A stretch of 54,866 bases of DNA, taken from the NCBI GenBank assembly GCA_003963005.1, contig RXJW01000051.1:1-54866 (forward strand). Direction: 5' to 3'. Positions 26,934 through 35,090 of this stretch are shown piece after piece (positions within the stretch are counted from its first letter, which is position 1; every line of letters begins with the position of its first letter). Source of the stretch: Burkholderiales bacterium. GTDB lineage: Bacteria > Pseudomonadota > Gammaproteobacteria > Burkholderiales > Burkholderiaceae_C. The translations under genes were made by a program, and so were the position numbers. The notes under the pieces were generated by a model that ran no database searches, was not told the DNA's origin, and worked only from the letters and a program-made list of their open reading frames with translations.

Positions 26934-27869
26934 TCAGGGCAGGCCCAGCCGTGCGGCGAGGCGCTGCAGCTCGGTGTAGGGTGTGCAGACGCCGCCGCAG
27001 ACGATGACCAGCACCTGCGCCGCCCGCTGCAGCACGGGCAGGGCTCGCTGGCTCGCGGCGGCGAGGGCGGCGCCGCAGGCGGGCTCCACGACCCAGCGGT
27101 GCTCGCGTTCGAGGTCGAGACAGGCCTGCAGGGCTGCGGCGTCGCTGACGGTGGTCGAGATCACCGGATGCCGGCGGGTCCAGTCGAACGCCGCCTCGCT
27201 CACGCGCCGTGCGCCCAGGGAGGTCGCGATGCTCGTGATGGCGTCGAGCGTGACCAGCTGGCCGGCCTGGACGGCCGCCTGCAGCGAGGCGGCGCCCTCG
27301 GTCTCCACGGCCACCAGGGGCACGTCTTGCCAGCCGACATCGGCCATGCCCTGCAGCACGCCGCACATCAGGCCGCCGCCGCCGACCGACAGCACGACGG
27401 CATCCGGCTTCGGCCCCTGGCGGGCGGCCTCGTGAATCATCGTGGCATGGCCTTGCCACAGCAGCGGGTCGTCGAACGGATGGATGAAGGCGTCACCGGG
27501 TTGCCGCAGGGACAGCAGGTGCTCGTTGGCCTCCATCCAGCTGCGGCCGTGCACGACCAGCTCCGCGCCGTAGCGCCGCAGCAGCGTGCGCGGCCACTCC
27601 GCAGTCGACTCGGGCACGACGACCAGCACCGGCAGGCCCAGCTGGCGCCCTGCATAGGCCACCGCCAGCCCGGCATTGCCGCCCGACGACGACAGCAGCC
27701 GGCGCGCCCCCTGCGCTGCGTGCTGGTCACAGGCGTGACCGATGCCGCGGAGCTTGAAGGAGCCGCTGGGCTGCAGGGCTTCCAGCTTCAGCCAGACACG
27801 TTGTCCGGCGGTGCTGAGGGGGTCGGAGGCGAGCAGCGGGGTTTCGAGGTGGAGCGACATGATCGACAT
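26934..27869 (-). CDS. Fold-type II PLP enzyme, serine/threonine dehydratase-like
   Basis: 311 aa from ATG 27869 (ATG 27860 gives a nine-base-shorter reading). Motifs: PSGSFKLRGIGHAC with the PLP Lys, SSSGGNAGLAVAYAGRQLG, SVGGGGLMCGVLQGM for the phosphate of PLP and the C-terminal VIVCGGVCT. This pattern, with Cys near the end and no regulatory ACT domain, matches the short catabolic L-serine/L-threonine dehydratases that form pyruvate or 2-oxobutyrate and ammonia. A related lyase activity on another amino acid cannot be excluded. It is divergent from the methyltransferase. Confidence 0.82.
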   Translation of the reverse strand: MSIMSLHLETPLLASDPLSTAGQRVWLKLEALQPSGSFKLRGIGHACDQHAAQGARRLLSSSGGNAGLAVAYAGRQLGLPVLVVVPESTAEWPRTLLRRYGAELVVHGRSWMEANEHLLSLRQPGDAFIHPFDDPLLWQGHATMIHEAARQGPKPDAVVLSVGGGGLMCGVLQGMADVGWQDVPLVAVETEGAASLQAAVQAGQLVTLDAITSIATSLGARRVSEAAFDWTRRHPVISTTVSDAAALQACLDLEREHRWVVEPACGAALAAASQRALPVLQRAAQVLVIVCGGVCTPYTELQRLAARLGLP

Positions 27870-27917
27870 GCTAAGTGCACCGCCTGGCGGCACGGGCCGT
27901 GCTACGGTGCCATCGGT

Positions 27918-27935
27918 GGGCCCGGCGCCGGGCCC
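27918..27935. repeat. Perfect 18-bp palindrome in the methyltransferase leader
   Basis: GGGCCCGGC followed directly by its reverse complement, 14 nt before the methyltransferase ATG. It could be an operator or a strong RNA hairpin near the ribosome-binding site; no family-specific assignment. Confidence 0.5.
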
Positions 27936-27949
27936 CTGAGGTGTCTGCC

Positions 27950-28810
27950 ATGAGCATCCTGGACTCGATCGACATCACCACGGCGGACTTCGTCGACCTC
28001 TTCGACGAGTTGCCCCTGTGGTCGGCACCCTTCGGGCTGTGGATGCTGGACCGCGTGCCGCTGCGCCCGGGCCAGGCCATCCTGGACGTCGGGGCGGGCA
28101 CGGGCTTCCTGTCGATCGAACTGGCCGAGCGCTGCGGGCGTGCCGCCACCGTCCATGCGGTCGACCCCTGGGGGGCGGCCACGGACCGGCTGCGCCGCAA
28201 GATCGCCCAGCGCGGGCTGAGCAACCTCGTCGTGCTGTCCCAGGATGCCGCGGTCCTGCCGCTGCCGGAGCGGTCGATCGACGTCATCGTCTCCAACCTC
28301 GGCGTGAACAACTTCGACCAGCCGGACACCGTGCTGGCCGAGTGTGCGCGGGTCGCGCGACCCGGCAGCTGCCTGCTGCTGACGACGAATCTCGTCGGAC
28401 ACATGGCGGAGTTCTACGACGTCTACCGGCAGGTGCTGTCGAGCCGGGGCCAGGCGGGCAGCGTGGCGCGCCTGGACGAGCACATCGCCCACCGGGCGAC
28501 GCCCGACTCGGTCAGCCAGCTGCTGGCGCGCACCGGCTTCGCCGTCGAGGAGGTCACCACCGGGTCGTTCCGCCTCCGGTTCGCGGACGGGTCCGCCCTG
28601 TTGAACCACTTCTTCATCCGCATGGCCTTCGTGCCGGCCTGGGCGGCGCTGGTGGAGCCAGGCACGGCGCCGGCGGTGTTCGACGCGCTGGAGGCCGCCC
28701 TCAACGACCGGGCGGCGTCGCGCGGAGAACTCGCACTGACGATCCCGACGGCAGGCTTCGTCGCACGGCGCGTCAGTTGCCCGGCCGGTCAGCCTGCACC
28801 TTGCCGCTGA
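27950..28810 (+). CDS. Class I SAM-dependent methyltransferase
   Basis: 286 aa from ATG 27950. SAM-binding motif I ILDVGAGTGFLSIELAERCG, acidic motif II VHAVDPWG, motif III region IDVIVSNLGVNNFDQPD and ECARVARPGSCLLLTTN, in the UbiE/COQ5-like Methyltransf_11 style. The acceptor is unknown. Its 3' end overlaps the 3' end of the sulfatase gene by 38 bp on opposite strands, and it stands alone in its orientation. Confidence 0.85.
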   Translation: MSILDSIDITTADFVDLFDELPLWSAPFGLWMLDRVPLRPGQAILDVGAGTGFLSIELAERCGRAATVHAVDPWGAATDRLRRKIAQRGLSNLVVLSQDAAVLPLPERSIDVIVSNLGVNNFDQPDTVLAECARVARPGSCLLLTTNLVGHMAEFYDVYRQVLSSRGQAGSVARLDEHIAHRATPDSVSQLLARTGFAVEEVTTGSFRLRFADGSALLNHFFIRMAFVPAWAALVEPGTAPAVFDALEAALNDRAASRGELALTIPTAGFVARRVSCPAGQPAPCR

Positions 28811-30155
28811 TCTTGTAAGTCCGCACGTCGTCGGTGATCGGCAGCATCTGCGCGTTCCAGGCCAGCCAGTCGTCGCGCAGTTGCTGCAGCTTCGCCGGTT
28901 GACGCTCCGCCAGGTTGGCGCGTTCGCGGGCGTCGAGCGCCAGGTTGAACAGGAACTCGTTGCCGTTGGTCTGGAAGTACTTCCAGTCACCCTGGCGCAC
29001 CGCGCGTTGGGCGTTGGCCTTGTAGCGCCAGAAGAGCTGCCGCTCCACGGGTGCAGCCTGGCCGAGGATCTGCGGCAGCAGGTTGCGGCCGTCACTCGGG
29101 TAGTCGGGGTGGGGGGCACCACCGGCGGCGGCCAGCAGCGTGGGCAGCCAGTCCATGCTGATCAGCACCTGCTCGCTCACCTGGCCCGGCTTCACCCGGG
29201 CGGGCCAGCGCAGCAGCGTGGGCACGCGGATGCCGCCTTCCAGCAGCTCCGACTTCTGCCCGCTGAATGGCCAGGTGTTGGAGAAGCGTTCGCCGCCGTT
29301 GTCGCTCGTGAAGACGACGATGGTGTTCTGGGCGAGGCCCTGGGCCTCCAGCGTGGCCAGCACGCGGCCGACGGCGGCATCCAGCGCCGCGACGATCTCG
29401 CCGTACTTCTTGAGGCTGCCGCCGTCGGCATGATTCAGCGTCTTGAGCTGGCGGGACACCGCCTCGTCGCCCGGGCCTTCCCAGGGCCAGTGCGGCGCGG
29501 TGAAGTGCAGGCTGAGCAGGAAGGGCTGGGCACTGGAGTGCCGGCGCAGGAAGGCCTGGCCGTACTCGGCGATCAGGTCGGTGTAGTAGCCGGCCTTGTC
29601 GACACGCACCTCGCCCTCGAACAGGTCGGAGGGCAACTGTTCGCCCACCCCGGCGCGGTGGGTGAAGTAATCGACCGCGCCGCCGGTGTTGCCGAAGAAC
29701 TCGTCGTAGCCGCTCTTCAGGGGGCCGAACCGGGGCAGCGCGCCGAGGTGCCACTTGCCGAACAGGGCGGTGCGGTAGCCGCGCGCCTTCAGCAGTGAGG
29801 GCAGCGTCGGATGCTCGGGCGGCAGGCCGATCTGGTCACCGACACCGGCGATGGGCTCCTCCAGCCCGCCGCGCAGCCGGTACTGGTAGCGCCCGGTGAT
29901 GAGGCCGAATCGCGTGGCCGAGCACACGGCCGAGTTGGCATAGCCCTGCGTGAAGCGGATGCCCTGCGCGGCGAGCTGGTCGAGGTTCGGCGTGGCGTAG
30001 TCCCGCTGGCCGTAGACGCCGAGGTCGGCATACCCCATGTCGTCGGCCAGGATGAAGACCACGTTGGGAGGCGCCTCGGCGGCACGGGCTGCGGACGGGA
30101 GCAGGGCGAGGGCACCCAGGCCTTGGAGCAGGCCGCGTCTGGACGGGGCCGGCAT
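28773..30155 (-). CDS. Exported sulfatase with a CSATR active-site motif
   Basis: 460 aa. The N-terminus SRRGLLQGLGALALLPSAARA is a Tat-like signal, so the enzyme is probably periplasmic. Type I sulfatase features: VVFILADDMGYADLGVYG (metal-binding Asp pair), VCSATRFGLITGRYQYR (formylglycine site), TALFGKWHLG, HFTAPHWPW, FTSDNGGERF. The modification site is C-S-A-T-R; the usual core is C-x-P-x-R. It should release sulfate from organic sulfate esters. It is the last gene of the exbB-exbD-exbD-tonB unit; its ATG shares one base with the tonB stop. Confidence 0.9.
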   Translation of the reverse strand: MPAPSRRGLLQGLGALALLPSAARAAEAPPNVVFILADDMGYADLGVYGQRDYATPNLDQLAAQGIRFTQGYANSAVCSATRFGLITGRYQYRLRGGLEEPIAGVGDQIGLPPEHPTLPSLLKARGYRTALFGKWHLGALPRFGPLKSGYDEFFGNTGGAVDYFTHRAGVGEQLPSDLFEGEVRVDKAGYYTDLIAEYGQAFLRRHSSAQPFLLSLHFTAPHWPWEGPGDEAVSRQLKTLNHADGGSLKKYGEIVAALDAAVGRVLATLEAQGLAQNTIVVFTSDNGGERFSNTWPFSGQKSELLEGGIRVPTLLRWPARVKPGQVSEQVLISMDWLPTLLAAAGGAPHPDYPSDGRNLLPQILGQAAPVERQLFWRYKANAQRAVRQGDWKYFQTNGNEFLFNLALDARERANLAERQPAKLQQLRDDWLAWNAQMLPITDDVRTYKISGKVQADRPGN

Positions 30156-30913
30156 CAGGAGAAGATGACGGGCAGGGAGACTTGGACTTCATCCGCACCG
30201 CCGGCCGTGCAGCGCATGCGCTTGACGGCGGCCTGGACGTACTTGTAGTACTCCTTCGGACCGGACAGCGGCGTGACCTCGACGACCTGCGTGCCGCGGA
30301 TCTTGATGAGGGTCTGCACGGTGCCGCGGATGCCGACGCGGTCGATCGCTTCTTCCAGTGCCGAGGCCAGGACGGCCTCGTAGCCCGGGCAGGCGAGGCT
30401 GATCTCGCGCTTGACCACGGCCGGTGCCGGCGGCGGCGCGGGCGGCGCCACAACCGGTGCCGCGGCGATCACGACCGGCTCCTTCGGCGGCGTGGGCTGC
30501 ACGACCTGGATGGGGGCCGGCGGCGGCGTGACGACCGGGACGACCTCGGGCGGCGGCACGTAGGCGGGCGGCGGCACGATCTTCTGGACCGGCTCGATCT
30601 TCACCACCTTGGGCGGCGGCGGTGGCGGCGGCGGCGGTGGCAGCACCTCGGGCAGCAGGGCCAGCTCGATCGGCTTCTTGATGGCGTCCACGGCCTGTTT
30701 GGCCAGGCCCGAGGTCAGGCCCCAGCCCAGCAGCACGTGCAGGCCGATGACGATCGCAATGCCGGTGCCGCGGTTGCTGGCCGCCGGCGGCTGGCGCTGC
30801 GAGCGCAGCGGTGCGGCAGCGGCCAGCGGTGGCGGCGGGGCCACCGTCGGGCGGCGCGCTGCCGGCCGGGTGTCGTCGAGGGGCAGGGCGCCAGGGGTCA
30901 GGACTGCACTCAT
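30155..30913 (-). CDS. tonB: Energy transducer TonB
   Basis: 252 aa. One N-terminal membrane helix (IAIVIGLHVLLGWGLTSGLA, with the functionally important His), a long Pro-rich spacer including a run of ten prolines and PPPAYVPPPEVVPVV, and a C-terminal domain with DRVGIRGTVQTLIKIRGTQV as in the TonB fold. It couples the proton gradient to TonB-dependent receptors such as the one at 19.8 kb. It belongs to the exbB-exbD-exbD-tonB-sulfatase operon, so it may be a dedicated rather than a housekeeping TonB. Confidence 0.9.
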   Translation of the reverse strand: MSAVLTPGALPLDDTRPAARRPTVAPPPPLAAAAPLRSQRQPPAASNRGTGIAIVIGLHVLLGWGLTSGLAKQAVDAIKKPIELALLPEVLPPPPPPPPPPKVVKIEPVQKIVPPPAYVPPPEVVPVVTPPPAPIQVVQPTPPKEPVVIAAAPVVAPPAPPPAPAVVKREISLACPGYEAVLASALEEAIDRVGIRGTVQTLIKIRGTQVVEVTPLSGPKEYYKYVQAAVKRMRCTAGGADEVQVSLPVIFS

Positions 30914-30926
30914 GGGGGCTCCAGGG

Positions 30927-31385
30927 TCAAGGCTGATCGTCGAGGAACTGTTCGCTGCCGGTCACGCCGAGCTTGGACAGACCGGCCTGGTGAACGGCCG
31001 TCATGACGGTGGCGAAGGTGTCGTACTTGGCGCCGGGCTGCGGCCGCACGTGGATCTCGGGCTGCACGGTCTGCTGGCCGGCGGCCGTCAGACGTTCGCG
31101 CAAGGCCGCCTCGTCGGGCAGGACCTCGCCGTTCCAGAGCACCGAGCCGCCGGGCGGGATGTCCAGCCGCACCACTTCCGGCGGCGACGGCGGCGGCGCA
31201 CTGGGCGGCGCGATCGGCAGGTTGAGCTTCACGCTGTGCAACTGCACGGGGATGGTGATGATCAGCATCACCAGCAGCACCAGCATCACGTCGATCAAGG
31301 GCGTGGTGTTGATGTCGGGCACGGGCAGGGCCGATTCGAGCTGGCGGCGTGCCCGCGCGGCCTTCCTGAGCGGACCGGCACTCAC
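30927..31385 (-). CDS. exbD: ExbD/TolR-family biopolymer transport protein (second copy)
   Basis: 152 aa starting at GTG 31385, overlapping the preceding exbD by 4 nt. Single membrane helix with the proton-carrying Asp in INTTPLIDVMLVLLVMLIIT, followed by a periplasmic domain with a Pro-rich linker (APPSAPPPSPPEVVRL) that the other copy lacks. It works with ExbB and TonB in the inner membrane. The two copies differ clearly in sequence, so this is an old paralogue pair. Confidence 0.9.
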   Translation of the reverse strand: MSAGPLRKAARARRQLESALPVPDINTTPLIDVMLVLLVMLIITIPVQLHSVKLNLPIAPPSAPPPSPPEVVRLDIPPGGSVLWNGEVLPDEAALRERLTAAGQQTVQPEIHVRPQPGAKYDTFATVMTAVHQAGLSKLGVTGSEQFLDDQP

Positions 31386-31804
31386 AGCGGCCTCGCTGGC
31401 GGTTCGGTGATGAAGCCCACCTTGGCGATGCCGGCGCGCTGGGCGGCCAGCAGCACGCGGCCCACGGGGGCGTAGTCGCTGCCGGCGTCGCCGCGCACAT
31501 GCACCTCCGGCTGGGGCTGCTGCTGCGCGATGCCCTTGAGCCGTTCGAACAGCGCATCCTTGCTGGCCACGGGGGCGTCGAACCAGTAGAGCCGGCCGTC
31601 GCGCGCCACCGTGATGACGATGTCCTTGGGCTCGCTCTCACGCACGTCGTTGCGCTGCTTGGGCAGCTCCACGGGCACCGAGAAGTTCACCACCGGGATG
31701 GTGATGAGGAAGATGATCAGCAGCACCAGCATGACGTCGACGAGCGGCGTCGTGTTGATGGACGAGACGGCCTCGTCGGCACCCTGCGCAAGCTGGATGG
31801 CCAT
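31382..31804 (-). CDS. exbD: ExbD/TolR-family biopolymer transport protein (first copy)
   Basis: 140 aa. The signature helix is SSINTTPLVDVMLVLLIIFL with the conserved Asp; the periplasmic domain contains KDIVITVARDGRLYWFDAPV and EVHVRGDAGSDYAPVGRVL. It is part of the proton channel complex with ExbB. It lies between exbB and the second exbD, with 10-nt spacing on one side and a 4-nt overlap on the other. Confidence 0.92.
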   Translation of the reverse strand: MAIQLAQGADEAVSSINTTPLVDVMLVLLIIFLITIPVVNFSVPVELPKQRNDVRESEPKDIVITVARDGRLYWFDAPVASKDALFERLKGIAQQQPQPEVHVRGDAGSDYAPVGRVLLAAQRAGIAKVGFITEPPARPL

Positions 31805-31814
31805 GGCGTGGGTC

Positions 31815-32615
31815 TCAGGCCAGGGCAGGCGTCAGGCCGGCCGGTTGGTGCGAGGAGGCTTCCGACTCGGCGGAGGTGTCGTGGCCCGAGCCCAGCAGCA
31901 CGGAGTGCAGCTCGCCGGAGAAATCGCGCACGTCGTCCAGCACCAGGGCATTGCGGCGCAGCAGCGCGTTGTAGCCCAGCACGGCCGGCACGGCGACGAA
32001 CAGGCCGATGGCCGTCATGATCAACGCCTCGCCCACCGGCCCGGCCACCTTGTCGATCGAGGCCTGGCCGGCGATGCCGATGTTGGTGAGGGCGTGGTAG
32101 ATGCCCCAGACCGTGCCGAGCAGCCCGACGAAGGGCGACGTGGAGCCCACCGTGGCCAGCAGGCTCAGGCCCGTGGTGAGCTGGCGCTGCACGCGCTCGG
32201 TCGCGCGGTGCAGGGAGAGGTCCACCCAGTCGGCGAAGTCCACCTTGGCACGCAGGCCCACGTGGCGCTCGGTGGCTTCCAGGCTGGCTTCGGCGATGTA
32301 GCGGTAGGGGCTCTTGGGCGACAGCTTCTCCGCGCCGGCCTTCACGGTGCCGGCGCTCCAGAAGTCCTTCTGTGCGGCGCGGGCCTGGGCCGTGAGGCGG
32401 GCCTGCTGCAGCAGCTTGGTGATGATGACGTACCAGCTGCCCGCGCTCATCGCGATCAGCGTGAAGAGCACGCCCTTGGTGACGGTGTCGCTGTTGGCCC
32501 AGACGGAGGCGATGCCGTAGGGGTTGTCGCCTGCGCCCTGAGCCTGGGCGGCGGATGTGATCAGCAGCAAGCCCAGCGGGGCGAGGCTGCGACGGAGGAA
32601 CTGGGAGGTGGTCAT
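31815..32615 (-). CDS. exbB: Biopolymer transport protein ExbB
   Basis: 266 aa from ATG 32615 behind GGGAGGTGG-type Shine-Dalgarno. A cleavable-looking N-terminal segment ends at AQAQ, then three membrane helices including GLSLLATVGSTSPFVGLLGT and GEALIMTAIGLFVAVPAVLG, the MotA/TolQ/ExbB proton-channel motifs. It energises TonB together with the two ExbD proteins. It follows sfnR after 70 nt in the same orientation, and no separate promoter was recognised in that gap. Confidence 0.93.
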   Translation of the reverse strand: MTTSQFLRRSLAPLGLLLITSAAQAQGAGDNPYGIASVWANSDTVTKGVLFTLIAMSAGSWYVIITKLLQQARLTAQARAAQKDFWSAGTVKAGAEKLSPKSPYRYIAEASLEATERHVGLRAKVDFADWVDLSLHRATERVQRQLTTGLSLLATVGSTSPFVGLLGTVWGIYHALTNIGIAGQASIDKVAGPVGEALIMTAIGLFVAVPAVLGYNALLRRNALVLDDVRDFSGELHSVLLGSGHDTSAESEASSHQPAGLTPALA

Positions 32616-32685
32616 GGCGATGGCGGGGTCAGGTGAATGGGGCAGCGCCGCGGGGCGCCGGCGGATGGAGGCAAGGAGGCGGTCT

Positions 32686-33828
32686 TCAGGCCACGGCCCG
32701 CAGCCCGGCATGGCTGCTGGCGTTGGACGGCGGGCTGGACGCTGCGCTGCAGGACGGCAGCGCGGCGCGCGGCGGGGCGAGCAGACCCAGGCGCTTGAGC
32801 TGGGTGCGCAGCACGTTGCGGGTGATGCCGAGCAGCGCGGCGGTGTGCACCTGGTTGTAGTGGCAGTGCGCGAAGGCGCTGCGGATCAGCACCTCTTCGA
32901 TGCGGGCCTGCAGGGCCTGGGAAGGCTCCTCGAACAGGCGCTCGAACACGCACTGCAAGGCTTCGTCGGTGCTGTCGGCCGATGGTGTGTCCACCACCGC
33001 CGGTGCCGACACCAGCCCTGGCCGTGCGATGGCATGCAGCTGCAGGTCCTCCCGCGCGATGCGGCCGTCGCGGCAGATGATCAGCGCGTAGTGGATGACG
33101 TTTTCGAGCTCGCGGATGTTGCCGGGCCAGGCGTAGGCCAGCAGGGCATCGCGCGCTTCCGCGCTGAGCTGGACGCCCTGCAGGTTGAGCCGGCGGCTGT
33201 AGACCCCGATGAAATGCTCGGCCAGGGCCAGGATGTCGCCGGGGCGCTGCGCCAGCGGTGACAGGTGGAGCGTGGCGACGCTGAGGCGGTAGTAGAGGTC
33301 GGCGCGGAAGTGGCCTGCGGCCACCGCCTGCTCCAGCCGCACGTTGGTGGCAGCCACCAGGCGAACGCGCACGTCGATGGGCTTGCGCGAACCGATGCGC
33401 ACGACCTGGCGCTCCTGCAGCACGCGCAGCAGCTTCACCTGCACGGCGGGCGGCAGGTCGCCGACTTCGTCGAGAAAGAGCGTGCCGTCGGCGGCGGCCT
33501 CGAACCAGCCGGCACGTGCCGCGGTGGCCCCCGTGTAGGCACCGGCTTCGTGGCCGAAGAGCTCGGCCTCCACCAGTTGCTCGGTGAAGGCGCCGCAGTT
33601 CACGGCCAGGAAAGGACCTCGCCTGCCGCTGCAGTGGTGGATGTGGCGGGCGATCAGCTCCTTGCCGGTGCCGGTCTCGCCGATGATCAGGACGGTGGCA
33701 TCACTCGCCGCCACACGCTCGGCCTGGGCCAGCAGGGCGCGCGAGGCCGGGTCGTCGAACACCAGGGCCTTGGCCCGGATCGACAAGACCTGGTGCTGCG
33801 AGTCGGGGAAGGTGAGCAAGCGCGTCAT
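32686..33828 (-). CDS. Sigma-54-dependent activator, SfnR-like
   Basis: 380 aa. It has no receiver or sensor domain: the short N-terminus LLTFPDSQHQVLSIRAKAL leads directly into the AAA+ domain, as in SfnR of pseudomonads (dimethyl sulfone/sulfonate use). Walker A GETGTGKE, sigma-54 loop GAYTGA (usual form GAFTGA), Walker B GTLFLDEVGDLP, and the C-terminal Fis-type helix-turn-helix YNQVHTAALLGITRNVLRTQ. Without a sensory domain its activity is probably set by expression, consistent with the sulfur-type promoter upstream. I could not find a convincing -24/-12 promoter in the window. It heads the exb-tonB-sulfatase unit. Confidence 0.85.
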   Translation of the reverse strand: MTRLLTFPDSQHQVLSIRAKALVFDDPASRALLAQAERVAASDATVLIIGETGTGKELIARHIHHCSGRRGPFLAVNCGAFTEQLVEAELFGHEAGAYTGATAARAGWFEAAADGTLFLDEVGDLPPAVQVKLLRVLQERQVVRIGSRKPIDVRVRLVAATNVRLEQAVAAGHFRADLYYRLSVATLHLSPLAQRPGDILALAEHFIGVYSRRLNLQGVQLSAEARDALLAYAWPGNIRELENVIHYALIICRDGRIAREDLQLHAIARPGLVSAPAVVDTPSADSTDEALQCVFERLFEEPSQALQARIEEVLIRSAFAHCHYNQVHTAALLGITRNVLRTQLKRLGLLAPPRAALPSCSAASSPPSNASSHAGLRAVA

Positions 33829-33836
33829 GGCAGCGG

Positions 33837-33889
33837 ACTCTAGGCAGCGGCCTTCAGCGCGTGAACGGTTGTTTGCGCAGATGGATATG
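33837..33889 (-). promoter_or_regulatory. Sulfur-regulon-type promoter (sfnR operon)
   Basis: On the minus strand: box CATATCC from 33889, -35 TTCACG at 33865-33860, 17-nt spacer, -10 TAGAGT at 33842-33837, 9 nt before the sfnR-like ATG. The section TCTGCGCA and the -35 with its flank (GTTCACGCG) are shared with the metY promoter. Confidence 0.65.
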
Positions 33890-33946
33890 CGTGCGGACCG
33901 CTGAACGAAAATCAACAGCCAGTCAACAGCGGCCGGGCAGCCTGCT

Positions 33947-34000
33947 GCATGAGCTTGTGAGAAGTTGTTCGTTGGGCGCGCCGAGTCGCCTCCCTAGAGT
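33947..34000 (+). promoter_or_regulatory. Sulfur-regulon-type promoter (sulfate-binding protein)
   Basis: Box CATGAGC from 33948, TTCG then -35 TTGGGC at 33972-33977, 17-nt spacer, -10 TAGAGT at 33995-34000; start codon 30 nt further. It is back to back with the sfnR promoter. Confidence 0.7.
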
Positions 34001-34029
34001 GAAGTCCTCCATCCACTCGCGACCTGCCC

Positions 34030-35022
34030 ATGCGCCGCCTCCTGACTGCTCTTTCGCTTGCCATCGCCGCCACCAGCTCACTGGCCCAGACCTCGCTGCT
34101 CAACGTGTCGTACGACCCGACCCGTGAGCTGTACCAAGACTTCAACAAGGCCTTCGCCGCGCAGTGGAAGGCCAAGACGGGTGAGACCTTGAGCATCAAG
34201 GCCTCGCACGGCGGCTCGGGCAAGCAGGCCCGCTCCGTCATCGACGGCCTGGACGCCGACGTCGTCACGCTGGCCCTGGCCTACGACATCGATGCGCTGG
34301 CCGACCGTCAATTGCTGCCGCTGGACTGGCAGAAGAAGCTGCCCAACAACGCGAGCCCCTACACGTCGACGATCGTGTTCCTGGTGCGCAAGGGCAACCC
34401 CAAGGCCATCAAGGACTGGCCGGACCTGATCAAGGCGGGCGTCGAGGTCATCACGCCCAACCCCAAGACCAGCGGCGGCGCGCGCTGGAACTACCTGGCC
34501 GCCTGGGGCTACAACCTGAAGAACGGCGGCACGCCGGCCACGGCGCAGGACTTCGTCAAGAAGATCTACGCCAACACCAAGGTGCTCGACTCGGGCGCGC
34601 GCGGCTCGACGACGACCTTCGTCGAACGCGGCATCGGCGACGTGCTGATCGCCTGGGAGAACGAGGCCTACCTGGCCGTGAAGGAACTGGGCCCGGACAA
34701 GTTCGAGATCATCACGCCGAGCCTGTCCATCCTGGCCGAGCCGCCCGTGGCCATCGTCGACAAGGTCGTCGACAAGCGCGGCACCCGCAAGCAGGCCCAG
34801 GCCTATCTGGAGTACCTCTACAGCCCCGAGGGCCAGGAGATTGCCGCCCAGAACTACTACCGCCCGCGTGACGCCAAGGTGGCGGCCAAGTACGCCAAGA
34901 CCTTCGCCCCGGTGAAGCTCTTCACCATCGACGAGCTGTTCGGCGGCTGGCGCACCGCGCAGAAGACGCACTTCGACGACGGCGGCGTGTTTGACCAGAT
35001 CTACGCGCCGGGTGCCAAGTAA
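34030..35022 (+). CDS. sbp: Sulfate/thiosulfate ABC transporter binding protein
   Basis: 330 aa. Signal peptide ending SSLAQ, then the Sbp/CysP pattern: [40 protein letters not shown] (oxyanion-binding loop), [33 protein letters not shown] and [10 protein letters not shown]. It captures periplasmic sulfate (or thiosulfate) for CysTWA, not encoded in this window. The mature protein contains no Cys and no Met at all, as expected of a protein made in bulk under sulfur starvation. It has its own promoter and a terminator directly downstream. Confidence 0.95.
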   Translation: MRRLLTALSLAIAATSSLAQTSLLNVSYDPTRELYQDFNKAFAAQWKAKTGETLSIKASHGGSGKQARSVIDGLDADVVTLALAYDIDALADRQLLPLDWQKKLPNNASPYTSTIVFLVRKGNPKAIKDWPDLIKAGVEVITPNPKTSGGARWNYLAAWGYNLKNGGTPATAQDFVKKIYANTKVLDSGARGSTTTFVERGIGDVLIAWENEAYLAVKELGPDKFEIITPSLSILAEPPVAIVDKVVDKRGTRKQAQAYLEYLYSPEGQEIAAQNYYRPRDAKVAAKYAKTFAPVKLFTIDELFGGWRTAQKTHFDDGGVFDQIYAPGAK

Positions 35023-35041
35023 GGTGCCCACCCGATGAAGA

Positions 35042-35068
35042 AAAGCGGCCCGTCAAGGGCCGCTTTTT
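35042..35068. terminator. Bidirectional terminator between sbp and the CGL gene
   Basis: Stem GCGGCCC / GGGCCGC with loop GTCAA, flanked by AAAA on one side and TTTTT on the other, so it can end both convergent transcripts. Confidence 0.9.
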
Positions 35069-35090
35069 CATGGGCGAGGTGCTGCGCGGC

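Noticed and set aside
32616..32685. Sigma-54 (-24/-12) promoter in front of exbB or elsewhere near SfnR
   Set aside because: No GG-N10-GC with surrounding TGGCAC/TTGC consensus was found here; a GGCGCAGGCTTGC near 46850 has the wrong spacing.
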